NCBI GenBank assembly: GCA_018623495.1
Contig: JAAZVP010000014.1
Span: forward strand, 1-53,391
Source of the DNA: Halothiobacillus sp.
Lineage (GTDB): Bacteria > Pseudomonadota > Gammaproteobacteria > JAAZVP01
DNA: 53,391 nucleotides
Direction of reading: 5' to 3'
Each line of letters opens with the position of its first letter. Position 1 is the first letter of the stretch. Positions 51,501 to 53,391 of this stretch are shown here, one piece after another. The notes below the pieces were generated by a model. The model was not told the origin of the DNA and made no database searches. It saw only the letters and a list, made by a program, of their open reading frames with translations. A program made the translations under genes and the position numbers.

Positions 51501-53391
51501 ATGGAAAGCCATTCCTCGATGGCATCGTTCATCTGGTCCGTCGCCGACCTGCTGCGCGGCCACCTCAAGCAATCCCAGTACGGCCGGGTGATCCTGCCGT
51601 TCACCCTGCTGCGACGCCTGGAGTGCGTGCTCGAACCCACCCGGGCCCGCGTGCTCGAGGCCGCGGAGCAGCACGCGGACAAGCCCGACGCCGTGCGCGA
51701 CAGCCTGCTGCTGCGCGCGGCCGAGCAGCCCTTCTTCAACGCCTCCCGGCTTTCGCTGGCGACACTCTCCGACACCCAGACCGAAGCGGACCTGGTCAGC
51801 TACGTCGAGGCCTTCTCCCCCGATGCCCGGGAGATCTTCGAGCACTTTCACTTCGAGGAATTCGTCGGCCAGCTCGCCGGCAGTGACCTGCTCTACCAGG
51901 TGGTCCAGCGGTTTGCCGGCATCGACCTGCATCCCGAGCGGATCAGCAACTACCAGATGGGGCTGATCTTCGAGGAGCTCATCCGCAAGTTCGCCGAGAG
52001 CTCCAACGAGACCGCGGGGGAGCACTTCACGCCCCGCGACGTGGTCCACCTCACCACTTCCCTGGCCCTGACCGGGCAGGATCACAAGCTGGCCCCGCAC
52101 CGCATCGTCACCGTCTACGACCCCACGGCCGGGACTGGCGGCTTTCTCTCGGAGAGCGACGAATACATCCAGCAGGTGAGCAACGATGTCACCGTCTCCC
52201 TGCACGGCCAGGAGCTCAACGCCGAGTCCTACGCCATCTGCAAGGCGGACATGCTGATCAAGGGCCAGGAAGTCGACAACATCAAGCGGGGCAACACCCT
52301 CTCCGACGACCAGCACGCCGGCGAGCGTTATGACTTCATGCTCGCCAATCCGCCCTTCGGCGTGGCCTGGAAGAACGTCGAGAAACCCGTCAAGGACGAG
52401 CACAGGCAACAGGGCTTCGACGGCCGCTTCGGCCCCGGTGTGCCCCGCGTCTCCGATGGCTCGCTGCTGTTCCTGCTGCACCTGGTGAGCAAGATGCGCA
52501 GCGCCAGGGACGGCGGTTCGCGCATCGGCATCATCCTCAATGGCTCGCCGCTGTTCACCGGCGGGGCGGGCAGCGGCGAGTCCGAGATCCGGCGGCACCT
52601 GCTGCAGAACGACCTGGTGGAAACCATCGTCGCCCTGCCCACCGACATGTTCTACAACACCGGCATCGCCACCTACGTGTGGATCCTTTCCAACCAGAAG
52701 GACCCGGAGCGCAAGGGCAAGGTCCAGCTGATCGACGCCACCGAGCGCTATTCGAAGATGCGCAAGTCGCTGGGCTCCAAGCGCCAGTACATCGACGAGA
52801 CCAACATCGAGGCCATCGTCCGCCTCTTCGGCGGCTTCGAGGAGAACGACGAGAGCAAGATCTTCCCCAATGAGGCCTTCGGCTACCGGCGCATCACCGT
52901 GGAGCGACCCCTGCGGCTCAACTTCCAGGCCAGCCCCGAGCGGCTCGAGCGCATCAACGAGGAAAAGGCGGTCCGGAAGCTGAGTGATGCCGACCGAAAG
53001 GCGCTCCTGGATGCCTGCGCCACCCTCGATCCCGGGCGCCTGTACAGGAACCGGGACGCGTTCACCAAGGACCTCAAGGCCGCCCTCGAGCCCACCGGCA
53101 TCAAGCTCCGGGCCCCGCTGATCAAGGCCCTGCACGACGCCCTCTCGGAGCGCGACCCCGAGGCCGACATCTGCACCGACAGGAAGGGCAACCCCGAACC
53201 GGACACCGGCCTGCGGGATTTCGAGAACGTGCCCCTGGGCGAGTCGGTGTTCGACTACTTCGAACGCGAGGTGAAGCCCCACGTCCCCGATGCCTGGATC
53301 GACGAGGACAAGGTGGACGAGTACGACGGCCAGGTGGGCATCGTCGGCTTCGAGATCCCGTTCAACCGCCACTTCTACCGGTTCACCCCGC
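51501..53391 (+). CDS. hsdM: Type I restriction-modification methyltransferase HsdM (3' end outside window)
   Basis: An open frame from ATG 51501 to the end of the window (630 codons, no stop). The N-terminal HsdM bundle domain ([29 protein letters not shown]) is followed by the N6-adenine methylase domain: [15 protein letters not shown] with E174, SAM motif I D207-P-T-A-G-T-G-G-F, motif IV N283-P-P-F in [11 protein letters not shown], and [19 protein letters not shown]. It methylates adenine in a bipartite site set by HsdS. The hsdS and hsdR genes would be expected beyond the right edge. It is divergent from the CYTH-like gene. Confidence 0.93.
   Translation, partial: MESHSSMASFIWSVADLLRGHLKQSQYGRVILPFTLLRRLECVLEPTRARVLEAAEQHADKPDAVRDSLLLRAAEQPFFNASRLSLATLSDTQTEADLVSYVEAFSPDAREIFEHFHFEEFVGQLAGSDLLYQVVQRFAGIDLHPERISNYQMGLIFEELIRKFAESSNETAGEHFTPRDVVHLTTSLALTGQDHKLAPHRIVTVYDPTAGTGGFLSESDEYIQQVSNDVTVSLHGQELNAESYAICKADMLIKGQEVDNIKRGNTLSDDQHAGERYDFMLANPPFGVAWKNVEKPVKDEHRQQGFDGRFGPGVPRVSDGSLLFLLHLVSKMRSARDGGSRIGIILNGSPLFTGGAGSGESEIRRHLLQNDLVETIVALPTDMFYNTGIATYVWILSNQKDPERKGKVQLIDATERYSKMRKSLGSKRQYIDETNIEAIVRLFGGFEENDESKIFPNEAFGYRRITVERPLRLNFQASPERLERINEEKAVRKLSDADRKALLDACATLDPGRLYRNRDAFTKDLKAALEPTGIKLRAPLIKALHDALSERDPEADICTDRKGNPEPDTGLRDFENVPLGESVFDYFEREVKPHVPDAWIDEDKVDEYDGQVGIVGFEIPFNRHFYRFTP

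Noticed and set aside
51471-53372. 633-codon open frame on the minus strand at the right end
   Set aside because: The plus strand carries hsdM with all methylase motifs over the same region.

Overview
This is a very GC-rich window from a gammaproteobacterial chromosome. The evidence is the gene order smpB / ratA-rnfH / bamE / fur / recN-nadK / hrcA-grpE-dnaK-dnaJ, the cluster gloB / methyltransferase / rnhA / dnaQ (as in E. coli gloB-yafS-rnhA-dnaQ), outer-membrane lipoproteins (BamE, Slp, MltD) and a Fur protein with a single cysteine. Sulfur-linked genes (a TsuA/YeeE-type thiosulfate transporter and an exported DsrE protein), an NSS sodium symporter and a TRAP system would fit a halophilic or sulfur-oxidising Chromatiales/Ectothiorhodospiraceae-like lineage. 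That placement is inference; the sequence alone does not give a species.

Layout. 1-458: intergenic repeats. 0.46-9.45 kb: periplasmic disulfide isomerase DsbC, a stand-alone asparaginase-type domain coupled to the chaperedoxin CnoX, topoisomerase IV ParE, the LysM murein transglycosylase MltD, glyoxalase II, a methyltransferase, RNase HI and the Pol III proofreading subunit. 9.5-15.8 kb: SmpB, NSS transporter, RatA-RnfH, BamE, Fur, RecN, NadK. 16.0-21.3 kb: the heat-shock cluster hrcA-grpE-dnaK-dnaJ, with a CIRCE operator before hrcA and a clear sigma-32 promoter before dnaK, ending in a terminator. 21.3-25.8 kb: a CDF cation exporter, an unusual double-receiver response regulator, the sulfur transporter, and an archaeal-type 3-dehydroquinate synthase II.

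25.9-53.4 kb looks like an accessory, defence-rich region mixed with transport and envelope genes. It holds an intact Uma2 nuclease, a complete type I Wadjet system (jetA, jetB, jetC, jetD) whose jetA-jetB junction is split by a broken second Uma2 gene plus a palindromic repeat, DsrE, a YhiN flavoprotein, PsiE, Slp, a TRAP transporter (dctP divergent from dctQM), an uncharacterised protein, an SbcD/SbcC-like pair, a Fic protein behind an AT-rich iterated operator, DUF3565, DUF192 and HEPN-like proteins, a two-gene secreted unit (triphosphate-tunnel/CYTH-like protein plus a phytase-family esterase-like protein), and the start of a type I restriction-modification hsdM cut by the window end.

The best candidates for something undescribed are: (1) five TGA-centred heptamers spaced exactly 11 bp apart (a PhoB-box-like array) upstream of the secreted CYTH-like and phytase-like pair; (2) the split Wadjet operon with two Uma2 genes around jetA; (3) the iterated GACATRT operator in front of the Fic gene; (4) a terminator-like hairpin inside the probable heat-shock leader of grpE. 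No tRNA, rRNA, CRISPR array or insertion sequence was seen.
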